A stretch of DNA of 64,000 bases from Bifidobacterium sp. ESL0790 (GCF_029395435.1 NZ_CP113915.1:1240001-1304000), one strand, 5' to 3'. Positions 1 through 9,383 are shown, counted from the stretch's first letter. Notes: a model not told the origin generated them from the sequence alone. Numbers and translations: made by a program.

Positions 1-293
1 GAGGCGATCTCGTCGAACAACGGCTGCGGGTCGTCGTAGCGGGTCCACAGGCCCTCGAGGTCGAGCACCCCGAGCGCGCCGAGCTTGCCCATGGCGATGG
101 CGGTGGCGGGGCTCGTCACCGAGTCCATCGGCGCGCCGATGACGGGCACATCGAACTGGTAGGCGTCGATCTGCCAAGCGGTGGATACATCCTGCGGATC
201 CCTGGTGCGGCGTGAGGGCACGATGGCGATGTCGTCAAGTGAATAGGCCAGACGGCCCTTCTTGCCCAAACCGATTTCAATTTCCTGACTCAT
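1..293 (-). CDS. GuaB3-type IMP dehydrogenase-related protein (N-terminal part; runs off the window edge)
   Basis: Only the first 97 residues are present; the rest lies beyond position 1. The N-terminus (MSQEIEIGLGKKGRLAYSLD) followed by DDIAIVPSRRTRDP and the APMDSVTSPATA segment match the actinobacterial GuaB3-type branch of the IMP dehydrogenase/GMP reductase TIM-barrel family. APMDSV is the conserved substrate-pocket strand of that fold. True GuaB carries a CBS pair, but the region where it would sit is outside the window, so catalytic identity cannot be settled here. The gene is divergent from icd, leaving about 218 bp for two promoters. Confidence 0.8.
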   Translation of the reverse strand, partial: MSQEIEIGLGKKGRLAYSLDDIAIVPSRRTRDPQDVSTAWQIDAYQFDVPVIGAPMDSVTSPATAIAMGKLGALGVLDLEGLWTRYDDPQPLFDEIA

Positions 294-511
294 AGCTCCA
301 AGACTAATGCGGGCATGTGACGAGGGCGACATGGCCGAGGCGGCGCAGGCCGGGCCGTTCCGAAGTGTGAAAAAGCAATGTGCCCGACACAAAAACGAGT
401 AACAATGGCAGGCGACGAAGCCGAGCGGGCGACCGGGCGGGACGACGGACGAATGACGCCACGCCGCCGCGAACCACGACAGACGCCCCGAAACAAGCCG
501 AAGGAGAACGC

Positions 512-1729
512 ATGAGCAAGATCAAGGTCGAAGGCACCGTGGCCGAACTGGACGGCGACGAGATGACGAGGGTGATTTGGAAGGATATCAAGGACCGTCT
601 CATCCTGCCTTATCTCGACATCGACCTTGACTATTACGACCTCGGCATCCAGAATCGCGACGCGACCGACGACCAGGTGACCATCGACGCGGCCAACGCC
701 ATCAAGCGGCACCACGTCGGCGTCAAATGCGCCACCATCACGCCTGATGAGGCGCGCGTCAAGGAATTCGGCCTCAAGAAGATGTGGAAGTCCCCCAATG
801 GCACCATCCGCAACATCCTGGGCGGCACGATCTTCCGCGAGCCCATCGTCATCTCCAACATCCCGCGCCTCGTGCCCGGCTGGACGAAGCCAATCATCGT
901 CGCACGCCACGCCTTCGGCGACCAATACAAGGCCACCGATTTCACGGTCGACAGGCCCGGCCGCCTGACCGTCACCTTCACGCCCGAGGACGGCAGTGAG
1001 CCGATCGAGCATGTGGTCTACGACTATCCCGGTGCCGGCGTGGCCCAGGTGCAATATAATCTCGACGAATCCATCCGCGGCTTCGCGCGCGCCTGCTTCA
1101 ACTACGGGCTGCTGCGGCACTATCCGGTGTATCTGTCGACCAAGAACACCATCCTGAAGGCCTACGATGGCCGGTTCAAGGACATCTTCGCCGAGGTCTT
1201 CGAGACCGAATACAAGACGCGTTTCGAGGCCGAGGGGCTCACCTACCAGCACCGGCTCATCGACGACATGGTGGCCAGCTCGATGAAGTGGCACGGCGGC
1301 TACGTATGGGCCTGCAAGAACTACGACGGTGACGTGCAATCCGATTCGGTGGCGCAGGGCTTCGGATCGCTGGGGCTCATGACTTCGGTGCTGATGACGC
1401 CCGATGGCAAGACCGTGGAGGCCGAGGCCGCGCACGGCACCGTGACCCGCCACTACCGCCGCTGGCAGAAGGGGGAGAAGACCTCCACCAACCCCATCGC
1501 CTCGATCTACGCGTGGACCGGCGCCCTCAAGCAGCGCGCCAAGCTCGACGAGACCCCTGAGGTCGCGCGGTTCGCCGAGACACTCGAGCAGGTGGTCATC
1601 CAGACCGTCGAAGGCGGCCAGATGACCAAGGATCTGGCGACCCTCGTGGGGCCCGACCAGCCATGGCTCGACACCGAGGGGTTCATGGACGCCCTCGAGG
1701 ACGGGTTGCGGCGCTCGCTGGCTGAGTAG
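512..1729 (+). CDS. icd: NADP-dependent isocitrate dehydrogenase
   Basis: Oxidative decarboxylation of isocitrate to 2-oxoglutarate in the cytosol, supplying NADPH and the glutamate carbon skeleton. I take the ATG at 512, preceded by AAGGAGAACGC, giving 405 aa; the open frame extends upstream to 380 but that stretch is Arg/Thr-rich and unlike the family. The N-terminus ([12 protein letters not shown]) and the [13 protein letters not shown] substrate loop are typical of the eukaryote-like homodimeric NADP-IDH class, as are GDQYKATDF and [12 protein letters not shown] near the C-terminus. Length is normal. In bifidobacteria, which have an incomplete TCA cycle, its role is mainly glutamate supply (established knowledge). 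Confidence 0.95.
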   Translation: MSKIKVEGTVAELDGDEMTRVIWKDIKDRLILPYLDIDLDYYDLGIQNRDATDDQVTIDAANAIKRHHVGVKCATITPDEARVKEFGLKKMWKSPNGTIRNILGGTIFREPIVISNIPRLVPGWTKPIIVARHAFGDQYKATDFTVDRPGRLTVTFTPEDGSEPIEHVVYDYPGAGVAQVQYNLDESIRGFARACFNYGLLRHYPVYLSTKNTILKAYDGRFKDIFAEVFETEYKTRFEAEGLTYQHRLIDDMVASSMKWHGGYVWACKNYDGDVQSDSVAQGFGSLGLMTSVLMTPDGKTVEAEAAHGTVTRHYRRWQKGEKTSTNPIASIYAWTGALKQRAKLDETPEVARFAETLEQVVIQTVEGGQMTKDLATLVGPDQPWLDTEGFMDALEDGLRRSLAE

Positions 1730-1932
1730 GACGTCGGAAAGGGCGTTGTAGGGCCGAGCCATGCGCCAATCCATGCCAAGCCGGATGGACGTTATGGCGT
1801 TTACTTGGATCGGCCCGATAACGCGAATCATGTGAGGTTGTTGGCGCTCCAGACGACCTTCGAAAGGTCTCTTAGCGGCCACGGTCTAGTATTGGCAATG
1901 TTGATTTTCCCGGCAGTAAGAAGGATGGGCCT

Positions 1933-3603
1933 ATGGCCGTGCGAGGCATGCACCGATTCACCCGTGTGACAACGTTTCTGACAGCGGCGGCGCTGGTCTT
2001 CGGGCTTTCCGCCTGCGGCGACAAGTCCGGCGCTGATTCGACGCCGGCCTCGTCGGACACCGGGGCGAACAGCAAGGAGCTCGCGAGCAGCAACATCGCC
2101 ATTTTCACGCCCAAGGACGGTTTCTCCATCTCGCAGCACACGCCGCTCAACAAATGGACGAAATTCACGCCACGTTTGACCAAACAGCTGGTGAAGGCCG
2201 GTTTCGCGCATGGCAACATCACGACCAAGACCGACGAGGACCTGACCCACCAGAGCAACGACGTGCAGGATTACGTGGTCAACCGCCTCTCCTCGGCCAC
2301 CGCAAGCCAGAACAAGCACACCACGCTCATCGTCGCCCCGGTGATCGATTCCAACAACGACCTGCGGCAATACGGCGACTATGTGACCACCCCCGACGCC
2401 CAGCCCTCCGATGGACAAGCGGATTCGGGTTCCGGTGACGCCTCGAAGAACACGACGAATGAATCCGGGGCACAGGACGGTTCAGGCACAAGCACGGACA
2501 CAGGGGGCAAGAGCAACGACGCGGCCTCAGCTTCGGCTTCCGCTTCGGCGACCAAGCGTCTGGGCAAGGCGCTGAAACTGGCGCGCAAGGCCGGGGCTCA
2601 CGTAGTGGTGCTCGCCGACCCGATCGACGGCTTCACCCCCGACGCCTATGTGCAGATGTCGACTCCCGAAGAAGTCGGCGCCCTGCAGGCACAGCAGCTG
2701 GCCAGCAAGCTCGCGCTTGACAAGGCCACCAGCAACCATCCGAAGGCCATCGAGGTGCTGCTGCCCATCAATCCCAAGGACGATAGCGGCAAAGGCGGCA
2801 AGGACGAGACGGGCAGCGAGGACATGCAGTTCGCCAAGAAGGCCTTCGCGGGCATCTGGGGCGTGCTCGGCCCATACTTCAAGGAGGGCAAGGCGGTGAG
2901 TCCCTCGGGCCTCATCACCAAGGAGACCACCGAGAACAGCTGGGGGCAGCTGACCTTCGAGGCCGGCAAGACCAGTGAGATCAGGGACACGCTCGACAAG
3001 CGTCTCACCGCCGGCGAGGACAACGCCACCCCGCGCCATATCGACGGCATCATCGCGATGAACGACTTCGTCAGCTCCGGCGTGGTGGACGAGCTCACCA
3101 ATCTCAAATACACCGGCTCGTCGGCCGACATCAATCCCGAGATCACCGTCTCGGGCATCGTCGGGACCATCACCGGCAAGCAGGACATCGATCGCCTAGC
3201 CGTGCCCGCACCAAAGGGCAATACCGACACCAACGACGGCGGCGAGTCCACGGACGGTTCCGCCGGCTCCGAGTCCGGCAAACAGCCCAACAAGGTCGAC
3301 ATGGCATGGCCCATCATCACCGGCTATGGCGCCTACCTCGACATGATCCCGCATATCGTCGATGGCAAGCAGTGGATGACCGGCATGGAGGACAGCCAAG
3401 CGTTGTGCGAGGACATCGCCAAGATCACCTCGCGCATGAGCCTCGGCAAGACCTTCACCGACTATACGTTCGTCAAGAAGCAGGGAGCACAAGACTCCTC
3501 CGCTCCATTCATCAGCGAGGGGCTGATTCCCATCAGCGCCGACAATCTCAAAGCGCAGCTCATCGAGCCGGGTTACATCTCCATGGCCGACGCCGGTCTC
3601 TGA
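1933..3603 (+). CDS. Solute-binding lipoprotein (periplasmic sugar-binding-like), orphan
   Basis: 556 aa with a lipoprotein signal: hydrophobic stretch then LSAC, so Cys28 should be lipidated and the protein anchored outside the membrane. AAGGA seven bases upstream supports the ATG at 1933. The body resembles type-1 periplasmic binding proteins (ribose/xylose-like), with alternating alpha/beta segments such as HVVVLADPIDGF and DGIIAMNDFVSSGVVDEL. It carries a long Ser/Gly/Asp/Thr insert at about residues 155-205, including SASASASA, and a second Gly/Ser-rich insert near 430-450. No permease or ATPase gene is adjacent, so the transporter partner and ligand are unknown. A sensing role is possible. 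Confidence 0.75.
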   Translation: MAVRGMHRFTRVTTFLTAAALVFGLSACGDKSGADSTPASSDTGANSKELASSNIAIFTPKDGFSISQHTPLNKWTKFTPRLTKQLVKAGFAHGNITTKTDEDLTHQSNDVQDYVVNRLSSATASQNKHTTLIVAPVIDSNNDLRQYGDYVTTPDAQPSDGQADSGSGDASKNTTNESGAQDGSGTSTDTGGKSNDAASASASASATKRLGKALKLARKAGAHVVVLADPIDGFTPDAYVQMSTPEEVGALQAQQLASKLALDKATSNHPKAIEVLLPINPKDDSGKGGKDETGSEDMQFAKKAFAGIWGVLGPYFKEGKAVSPSGLITKETTENSWGQLTFEAGKTSEIRDTLDKRLTAGEDNATPRHIDGIIAMNDFVSSGVVDELTNLKYTGSSADINPEITVSGIVGTITGKQDIDRLAVPAPKGNTDTNDGGESTDGSAGSESGKQPNKVDMAWPIITGYGAYLDMIPHIVDGKQWMTGMEDSQALCEDIAKITSRMSLGKTFTDYTFVKKQGAQDSSAPFISEGLIPISADNLKAQLIEPGYISMADAGL

Positions 3604-3723
3604 TTCGGCGGCTTCACAACCGTTTGGTATCGCTCCGAACAACCGCAGGCGTCGACCCCACGTCTACCCTCGCGGGCGACATGACATGGCATCGGACCGC
3701 CATGGTCACCTGGTGTCCTCCGA

Positions 3724-4656
3724 TCATGGATCCAACGGCTTGAGCACGATTTTCTCCTTGCGGACCTTGTGCTCGGGATCGGTGTAGTTCCTTTTGGCGT
3801 CCTTCACACCCCAATGCACGCACACGCCGGTGCAATGGTCGGAGACACCCGCGACCGTGGCGAACGGCGCGCCCTTCACCAGTGGTGTTCCTATGGGCAG
3901 CTCGGTCTGCGCGGGCTCGAAGGTGAGCGTGAACCGGCCGTGCCTGATGCTGACCACGGATTTGCCCGCCACGAGGCCGACAAAGGAGATGAACCCGCTG
4001 GCCGGGGCAGTCAGCGGGGTGCCCTCCACCGCGGCGATATCGACGCCACGATGTCCCGGCTCCCACTTGCGTGCTGGGCCGTTGAACTTCCTGATGACCA
4101 CCGCCGGATGCACGGGCCAGATGAACTGCGCCTTGCACTCCTTACCGGTTACCAGACCGGCTGGCTCTGCCGACACCGCCGACCCGTCCAACGTGTCTTC
4201 CACACAGGTGTCACGCATCTCCTCAAGCGGATCAACTGCTTCAACCGACCCTGCTGACCCAACTGACTCAAGCAAATCCCATTGCTCAACTTTGGACCCT
4301 TGCTCAGGCTCCACCATCGGTCTGATTCGCTGTATAGGACTCACTGACGCGCCCGACAAACCCTGATCAAATCGTTGTGATTGACCCATCTGACGCTGAC
4401 GCATTTGCGTCAATGGCTCCATTGAATTAACCGACTCCACTGGCCTCATCTGCGCAGCAGTTACCGACGGGACCCGGCCTTGCGCCGCCTCTCCCCCGGA
4501 ATCCGTGCCCACCTCGACCAGCAGCAACGCGAACATCGACAGGACCACCAGCATCACGCATGCCATGGCCGCCCACCGCCGGAACTGCTGCTGTTCCTTT
4601 TGTTGTTCACTCCACCGAGCGATCCGCCGCCTCCTGCGCTCTTTGTCATCCCTCAT
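3724..4656 (-). CDS. M23-family (LytM-type) peptidase, membrane-anchored
   Basis: 310 aa from the ATG at 4656, preceded by CGAAAGGAGC. The open frame continues upstream but overlaps the leader. A charged N-terminus (RDDKERRRRRIARW) is followed by one transmembrane segment (AAMACVMLVVLSMFALLLVE), then a Gln/Met/Ser-rich linker and a C-terminal M23 domain beginning PVHPAVVIRKFNGPARKWEPG. HRGVD supplies the first metal-ligand pair (H-x3-D). The usual HxH motif reads C-V-H in GVCVHWG, as in many actinobacterial members, so endopeptidase activity is not assured and an activator role is possible. Expected action is on peptidoglycan cross-links outside the membrane. Confidence 0.85.
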   Translation of the reverse strand: MRDDKERRRRRIARWSEQQKEQQQFRRWAAMACVMLVVLSMFALLLVEVGTDSGGEAAQGRVPSVTAAQMRPVESVNSMEPLTQMRQRQMGQSQRFDQGLSGASVSPIQRIRPMVEPEQGSKVEQWDLLESVGSAGSVEAVDPLEEMRDTCVEDTLDGSAVSAEPAGLVTGKECKAQFIWPVHPAVVIRKFNGPARKWEPGHRGVDIAAVEGTPLTAPASGFISFVGLVAGKSVVSIRHGRFTLTFEPAQTELPIGTPLVKGAPFATVAGVSDHCTGVCVHWGVKDAKRNYTDPEHKVRKEKIVLKPLDP

Positions 4657-4729
4657 ATCCGCTCCTTTCGTCGACGGGATGATTCCAGACTGCCGTGCGG
4701 GAGCTGGCGAATCCAGCCCAACAGGGTCA

Positions 4730-4788
4730 TGTGGTCGAACGGTTGGGGTTATCCACATGCTCCGGGCGTGTCGCAAAAGTTATCCACA
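4730..4788 (-). promoter_or_regulatory. DnaA-box-bearing leader motif upstream of the M23 gene (copy 1)
   Basis: Positions 4730-4758 are identical, base for base, to 17426-17454 upstream of comEA. The block contains a perfect DnaA box (TTATCCACA) at 4749-4757, and a second perfect box follows at 4780-4788, 31 bp away. A shared 10-mer (GGCGTGTCGC) lies between them at 4765-4774. The block ends 73 bp before the M23 start and lies on the other side of tag's upstream region. It could be a DnaA-regulated site or a conserved 5' leader; read on the minus strand the shared part could encode MWITPTVRP. Confidence 0.6.
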
Positions 4789-4848
4789 TTACAGGTGATT
4801 TCTGCTATATATCTAGCGACGGCACCCATGCGGTCTATATTGGTGGTG

Positions 4849-5505
4849 ATGAGCAAGAAACAACAAAACAAGGCGCGTGACGCCGCCAAAGCCGGCAACG
4901 CGAAACAGACGACGACGCCTGCAGCCACACCAAAAGACAACCCGGAAACCGTCGATCGCAGCCTGCCACGCTGCTGGCCGATCGACGTCATATCGCCGCT
5001 GATGGCTGAGTACCACGACCACGAATGGGGCGTGCCCTGCCACGATTCCCAACAGCTGTTCGAACGTCTCGGACTGGAGGCCATGCAGGCGGGACTCTCG
5101 TGGAACACGGTGCTCAACAAGCGAGAGAGCATTGATAAAGCGTTTTACGACTTCGACATCGAACGGGTGGCGGCGATGACACCCGAGATTCCGGAACTGC
5201 TGAAGAACAAGGCGATCATCCGCAACCGGCGCAAGATCGAGGCCATCATCCACAACGCCCAGGTCGTGCTTTCGCTTGACGAGCCGTTCGCCGACTATAT
5301 CTGGCAATTCGCGCCTGACGGGCCGAAGGTCAACCGGCCGAACAGCTGGGATGACGTGCCGGTGACGACGCCGCAGGCCGAGAAGATGAGCAAGCGTATG
5401 AAGAAAGATGGCTTCAAATTCGTGGGGCCGACGATCATCTACGCCTATATGCAGTCGATCGGCATGGTCAACGACCACGCGGCCGGATGTTTCTGCTGCG
5501 CGTGA
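4849..5505 (+). CDS. tag: DNA-3-methyladenine glycosylase I
   Basis: Excises 3-methyladenine from alkylated DNA, starting base-excision repair. The recognisable domain begins RCWPIDVISPLMAEYHDHEW and continues through GLEAMQAGLSWNTVLNKRES, GFKFVGPTIIYAYMQSIGMV and NDHAAGCFCC. The zinc ligands of the Tag family (an early Cys, an early His, and a His/Cys pair near the end) are all visible. I start at the ATG at 4849 (218 aa); an ATG at 4828 is the alternative. The first 45 residues are a Lys/Ala/Thr tail not found in E. coli Tag. An extended -10 (TGCTATAT, 4803-4810) sits upstream. Confidence 0.93.
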   Translation: MSKKQQNKARDAAKAGNAKQTTTPAATPKDNPETVDRSLPRCWPIDVISPLMAEYHDHEWGVPCHDSQQLFERLGLEAMQAGLSWNTVLNKRESIDKAFYDFDIERVAAMTPEIPELLKNKAIIRNRRKIEAIIHNAQVVLSLDEPFADYIWQFAPDGPKVNRPNSWDDVPVTTPQAEKMSKRMKKDGFKFVGPTIIYAYMQSIGMVNDHAAGCFCCA

Positions 5506-5537
5506 CGAATTTGGGATCTTTGAAACGTAAGCAACCT

Positions 5538-5577
5538 GCTAAAACGTTTCAGCATGCAATCCACTAAAGCGTTTTAG
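5538..5577. promoter_or_regulatory. Two LacI-family-type operator palindromes in a convergent intergenic gap
   Basis: Two near-perfect dyads centred on CG: GCTAAAACGTTTCAGC at 5538-5553 and CTAAAGCGTTTTAG at 5564-5577, centres 25 bp apart. Both fit the AAA-NCGN-TTT pattern of LacI/GalR-family sugar regulators common in bifidobacteria. They lie between the 3' ends of tag (+) and the acyltransferase gene (-), so neither neighbour is an obvious target. They may be a relic of a deleted sugar locus or may serve an unannotated transcript. Confidence 0.5.
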
Positions 5578-5709
5578 CACTAGAAATCGCAACGATTATA
5601 CCTAAATGGCAAGTGACAACAATGGACGCGCAGGCCACCACCCCGATACTTACCAACAAGTGTCAAATCTAAGCGCAAGCCCGTGTGCCCACTCACATGG
5701 CACGACTAA

Positions 5710-8700
5710 TCACTGCCCACACAGACCTTGGCGCACCATGATGCCGTAGGCCTCGCGACCACCGCCCTCGCCCGGGGTGAGGTGGGTGCCATCGTCATAG
5801 AAATACTCGGAATGGCCGTTGCTCAGGGTGTACCAGTCGAGCAGGCCGGCGTTCTTGTGCTTGGCGACCACGGAACGCAGGATGGCGTTGTTGCCGTCCT
5901 GCCAGGCGACGGGCGCGCGCACGGTGGTGAAATAGACCGGTCGGCCGCCCACGGCCTTGATGATGTCCTCGACCTCCTGCGGGCTGTTGATAGGCCCGTT
6001 GGTGCCCAGCGCCAGGATGAGCACGCCGCCATGGCCTTCGGCGAGATGCTGGTTGTAGAGCCCAAGACCCGCGCTGAATGGCCGGCCGACGAGATTGTCC
6101 TGGAAGGCGGCGGGAATGTGGTCCTGCACGTAATCCTGGGCACCCATCTCCACAGAATCACTGATGATGAGCGGGTCGGCGGTGCAGGTGCCGGTGGCCG
6201 CGTCATAGGTCCAGCGCGAGGCGTCGAGGTTCTTCGGCACCTTGGCGGCCTTCGGTACCAGTCTTGGCGGCAGGTTCCGAGAGGGCTTGGGCACGGCGTC
6301 GCGGCGCAGGGCCAGCACGTCCTTCTTCACCGCTCCCCCAACACCCATGGCGTTGCCGACGGCGATGAACTCATGGCGCAGATTGGCCGAGCGGGTCTGC
6401 GCGACGGCGGTCCAATCGCACGGGATGAAGCTGACGACCAGCGTGGCCACGACGCCCAGAACCGCGAGGACTTTGGAGGTGAGCCTGACCTCGCCGAACG
6501 GGCCCGGCCTGCGCTTGAGCCCGCGCCGCGCGGCCTCGGCGAGCCAGTAGAACGCTTCGGAAACAGCCCAGACTACCAACAGCTGCAGCACCACTTCCCA
6601 CCAGGCGGGCTTGGATGTGCGGATCGCGGGGTTCATGAATTCGAGCAGCGGGTAGTGCACCAGGTAGATCGAGAACGACCTGGAGCCGATATAGCGCAGG
6701 ATCCGCGAGCCGAGAATGCGCGAGCACCAGTTGTTGGTGTCGAGGGCGACGAGCAGCGCCAGGGCGACCATGATGGCCACGAACTGGTAGCCGGCACGGT
6801 AGAGCAGCGGTTCGGTGCCGTCACAGAAGATATAAAGCACTACAAGCGCGGCGACGAGACAGAGACCGGCCAGCGCGCGCAGCAGGGAGCCGGAACGTGG
6901 TGAGGAGGCCGCCACAGGAGCTACAGACGTGGCCGCGATCGTATCGGCATCAGCGTTCGCAACCTTGACGGACTGCTCGTCCGAAGCCTTGCCGGAAGCA
7001 GGTTTCGTCGCTTTATCCGAAGCGTCATCACCATGCCGATTCGCCAGCATGAACGCCAGCAGCGCACCGATCATCAGCTCCGAAAAGCGGGTATCCAATC
7101 CGTAGTAGACCCTGGACACACCTGCGCCACCAGCGTATAGCAGCACCATCGCGGCCGTGGAGGCCACGGCCAAAGCAAACGTGATGGCGGTTTTCGCCTT
7201 ACTCCTGAGCCGGAAACGATGCATCAGCCAAAGCAGGCAGGTCCACACCAGGTAGAACTGCATGGTCACGGCGAGGAACCACAGGTGCGTCAGCGGTGAT
7301 GGCAGGCCGGCGGCCGCGAAATACGGAACCTTGCGGAAGATGTAGACCCAGTTGCTGGCGTAGAGCATGCTCGGCAGCGCGTCGGCGTGCACCTTCGGCA
7401 GCAGGCCCGGCGAGAAGGCGTAGGTGGCGGGCACGACGAGCGCCATCAGGGCGAAAACCGGGATGGCGATGCGCTTGATCTTGCTCCACAGGTAGCGCCA
7501 GAAGCCGAATCCGCACGGCGAGGCGAAGCGGCGCTCGACACTCGAGGTGATCAGGAAGCCCGAGATCACGAAGAACAGGGTGACGCCGAGAAACCCGCCG
7601 CGCAGTAGCGACGGACGGGCGTGGTAGCCGACCACGCCGATGATCGCCAGGGCACGCAGGCCATCGATGGCATCGACATGGTGGGACGCCTTGGCTTTGT
7701 CTGCGGACGGTTTCGGCGATTTTGCAGGCGCTGCCGTCGTCGCAGTCACCGTCGTCTTGGCGGACGTTGAGGCTGTGACATCGGAATGCCGTTGGTCCTT
7801 CGTTTTCTTGGCTGACGAACGAGAATCTAAGGCCTTTGAAGACTTGGAATCGTTCATGTCACTTGTGTTCACGACTCCGCTGGCGGCAACAGTTGGCTTG
7901 GTGCGTGAAGCCGGTTTCGTGGCTGACTTCGTGCGAGAGGTTTTGGTTTTGGTTGAGGGCGAGGTCGATTTCGCGCGAGCCTTCTTGACCTTGCTGGGCT
8001 GATCAGACGCTACTTTGGTCACCGCTGCTTTCGAATGCGCAGTCTTGCTCGAAGCCGACTTGGTAGACACAGACTTAGTCGACGTAGTTTTGGCCGATGT
8101 CGTCTTGGTGGACGCAGACTTGGTCGAAACTGACTTCGCAGACGTTGTTTTGGTTTTGGATGTCTTTGAAGCCTTGGCGGTCGAAGAACTGTTACCAGCT
8201 GCTTTTTTGCCGGAACGCGCGGCCTTCGTCTTGTTCGCGGCAGAGGCTTTTGAACGCGATGTGCCGGCGGACTTCGCTTTGGATTGGCGCTTCCTCACCT
8301 CACCAGTCGCTTTGCGGTCGGTGGTTTCGGCGGATTCTGGCTTCTTGCGAGTGGACGCTTGTTTCGTGCCACTCTGGGGCGGTTTCTGGGTGGCACGAGT
8401 CTTGCTCTTGGTTTCCGGCGAATTCTTCTTGGTCGAGGTCGCCGATGTAGCCTTCTTGGATGCGCCTGTTTTGGTTGAAGTCGTCCGTTTCGTGCTTGCG
8501 GACGCTTCTCCCCTGTCGTTTGCCGCACCGCTCTTGCCGGCCTTGGTCCGTTTCACGCTCGCTGTGGAAGTGCTTTTGGATGAGGATGCCTTAGTTGTGG
8601 CCTTCGCAGTCTTGCCTTTGCGCTTGCTATTGATGCCGATTGAAGAAGCTTTCTTCTTATCTTGCGTGGTTTCGCCCTTGACCGAGGAATCATGGCTGGC

Positions 8701-8829
8701 GGTCATGGAAGTCTTGGCTCGGCGCACGTCTTTTGTGGCTTTACTTGATTTCGTTTCGGCCTCGCCTGTTGCGGATTTCGGACGCTCGACACGTCCCCCG
8801 TCTTCCTGCTCCGACCCTCGCAACACCAA
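5710..8829 (-). CDS. OafA/YrhL-type membrane acyltransferase with C-terminal SGNH-like domain and long Lys/Ser/Thr N-terminal tail
   Basis: 1039 aa if the TTG at 8829 is used. Residues 1 to about 385 are disordered and made almost only of K, S, T, A and R, with a five-residue pattern near 230-265 (STKSA, STKTT, SAKTT). The acyltransferase-3 domain begins at about 386 (DAIDGLRALAIIGVVGYHAR) and has about ten transmembrane segments (GGFLGVTLFFVISGFLITSS, YIGSRSFSIYLVHYPLLEF). The periplasmic C-terminus has SGNH-like landmarks (SDSVEMG, ALGTNG, DGTHLTPGE). Such enzymes O-acetylate cell-wall sugars or peptidoglycan. The start is uncertain: the tail stays open throughout, and no strong ribosome site precedes the first codons. 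Confidence 0.85.
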   Translation of the reverse strand: MVLRGSEQEDGGRVERPKSATGEAETKSSKATKDVRRAKTSMTASHDSSVKGETTQDKKKASSIGINSKRKGKTAKATTKASSSKSTSTASVKRTKAGKSGAANDRGEASASTKRTTSTKTGASKKATSATSTKKNSPETKSKTRATQKPPQSGTKQASTRKKPESAETTDRKATGEVRKRQSKAKSAGTSRSKASAANKTKAARSGKKAAGNSSSTAKASKTSKTKTTSAKSVSTKSASTKTTSAKTTSTKSVSTKSASSKTAHSKAAVTKVASDQPSKVKKARAKSTSPSTKTKTSRTKSATKPASRTKPTVAASGVVNTSDMNDSKSSKALDSRSSAKKTKDQRHSDVTASTSAKTTVTATTAAPAKSPKPSADKAKASHHVDAIDGLRALAIIGVVGYHARPSLLRGGFLGVTLFFVISGFLITSSVERRFASPCGFGFWRYLWSKIKRIAIPVFALMALVVPATYAFSPGLLPKVHADALPSMLYASNWVYIFRKVPYFAAAGLPSPLTHLWFLAVTMQFYLVWTCLLWLMHRFRLRSKAKTAITFALAVASTAAMVLLYAGGAGVSRVYYGLDTRFSELMIGALLAFMLANRHGDDASDKATKPASGKASDEQSVKVANADADTIAATSVAPVAASSPRSGSLLRALAGLCLVAALVVLYIFCDGTEPLLYRAGYQFVAIMVALALLVALDTNNWCSRILGSRILRYIGSRSFSIYLVHYPLLEFMNPAIRTSKPAWWEVVLQLLVVWAVSEAFYWLAEAARRGLKRRPGPFGEVRLTSKVLAVLGVVATLVVSFIPCDWTAVAQTRSANLRHEFIAVGNAMGVGGAVKKDVLALRRDAVPKPSRNLPPRLVPKAAKVPKNLDASRWTYDAATGTCTADPLIISDSVEMGAQDYVQDHIPAAFQDNLVGRPFSAGLGLYNQHLAEGHGGVLILALGTNGPINSPQEVEDIIKAVGGRPVYFTTVRAPVAWQDGNNAILRSVVAKHKNAGLLDWYTLSNGHSEYFYDDGTHLTPGEGGGREAYGIMVRQGLCGQ

Positions 8830-9010
8830 CTTAGCCTTCGCCTTTCAGCCAATAACGGGCCGGCGATAGTGCCTGCACCGAACAGAAGACTAACAAGAGG
8901 CGTAGATGGCTTTCATCGCCGACACGCCGCCGTTCCGGTAGCCCCGCACAGCTCGCCAAGCCACTGCGCACAGACAGGCGCAGGCGACTTCCCCGGCACC
9001 TCGGAAATCA

Positions 9011-9042
9011 AAAAATCCCAGGACCCGTAAGTCCTAGGATTT
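9011..9042 (-). terminator. Rho-independent terminator after tRNA-Asn
   Basis: On the minus strand AAATCCTAGGAC pairs with GTCCTGGGATTT around a short loop and runs into T residues. It lies just 8 bases beyond the 3' end of tRNA-Asn. Confidence 0.8.
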
Positions 9043-9049
9043 CGTTCCG

Positions 9050-9122
9050 CTCCCGCAGCTGGGCTTGAACCAGCGACATTCTGATTAACAGTCAGACGCT
9101 CTGCCAACTGAGCTATGCGGGA
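9050..9122 (-). tRNA. tRNA-Asn (anticodon GUU)
   Basis: 73 nt. The acceptor strands TCCCGCA and TGCGGGA pair fully, the D-arm reads AGCTCAGTTGGCAGAGC, the anticodon loop is centred on GTT flanked by GACT and AATC, and the T-arm carries GGTTCAAGCC. CCA is not encoded. A promoter is visible upstream and a terminator downstream, so it looks like a single-gene unit. Confidence 0.95.
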
Positions 9123-9161
9123 ATGTCTTTCGCAGCGCTTGAAGCACCGCACAAGAAATAA

Positions 9162-9189
9162 ATAATATACCGAAACCCGGTTTGTGCAA
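9162..9189 (-). promoter_or_regulatory. Promoter of tRNA-Asn
   Basis: Minus strand: -35 TTGCAC (9184-9189), 16-bp spacer, -10 TATTAT (9162-9167), about 35-40 bp upstream of the tRNA 5' end. The 10-mer GCGACACGCC that also appears in the comEA and M23 leaders is immediately upstream, at 9196-9205. Confidence 0.65.
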
Positions 9190-9383
9190 GTCGGTGGCGT
9201 GTCGCATAACTATTAGTCCATTGGCCACACGATGCCGCTTTCGTCGGGGTCGACAGCGCAACGTCTCAAGACCTTGCAACCCAAAAACCAGCTTTCAGCT
9301 ATACGTAGGCCGGCCGCACGACGACGTCGAAAACAATGTCGCCCCACAGCCGGCCGTATCCTGCGCCCGCCTCGGGTGCCGCC

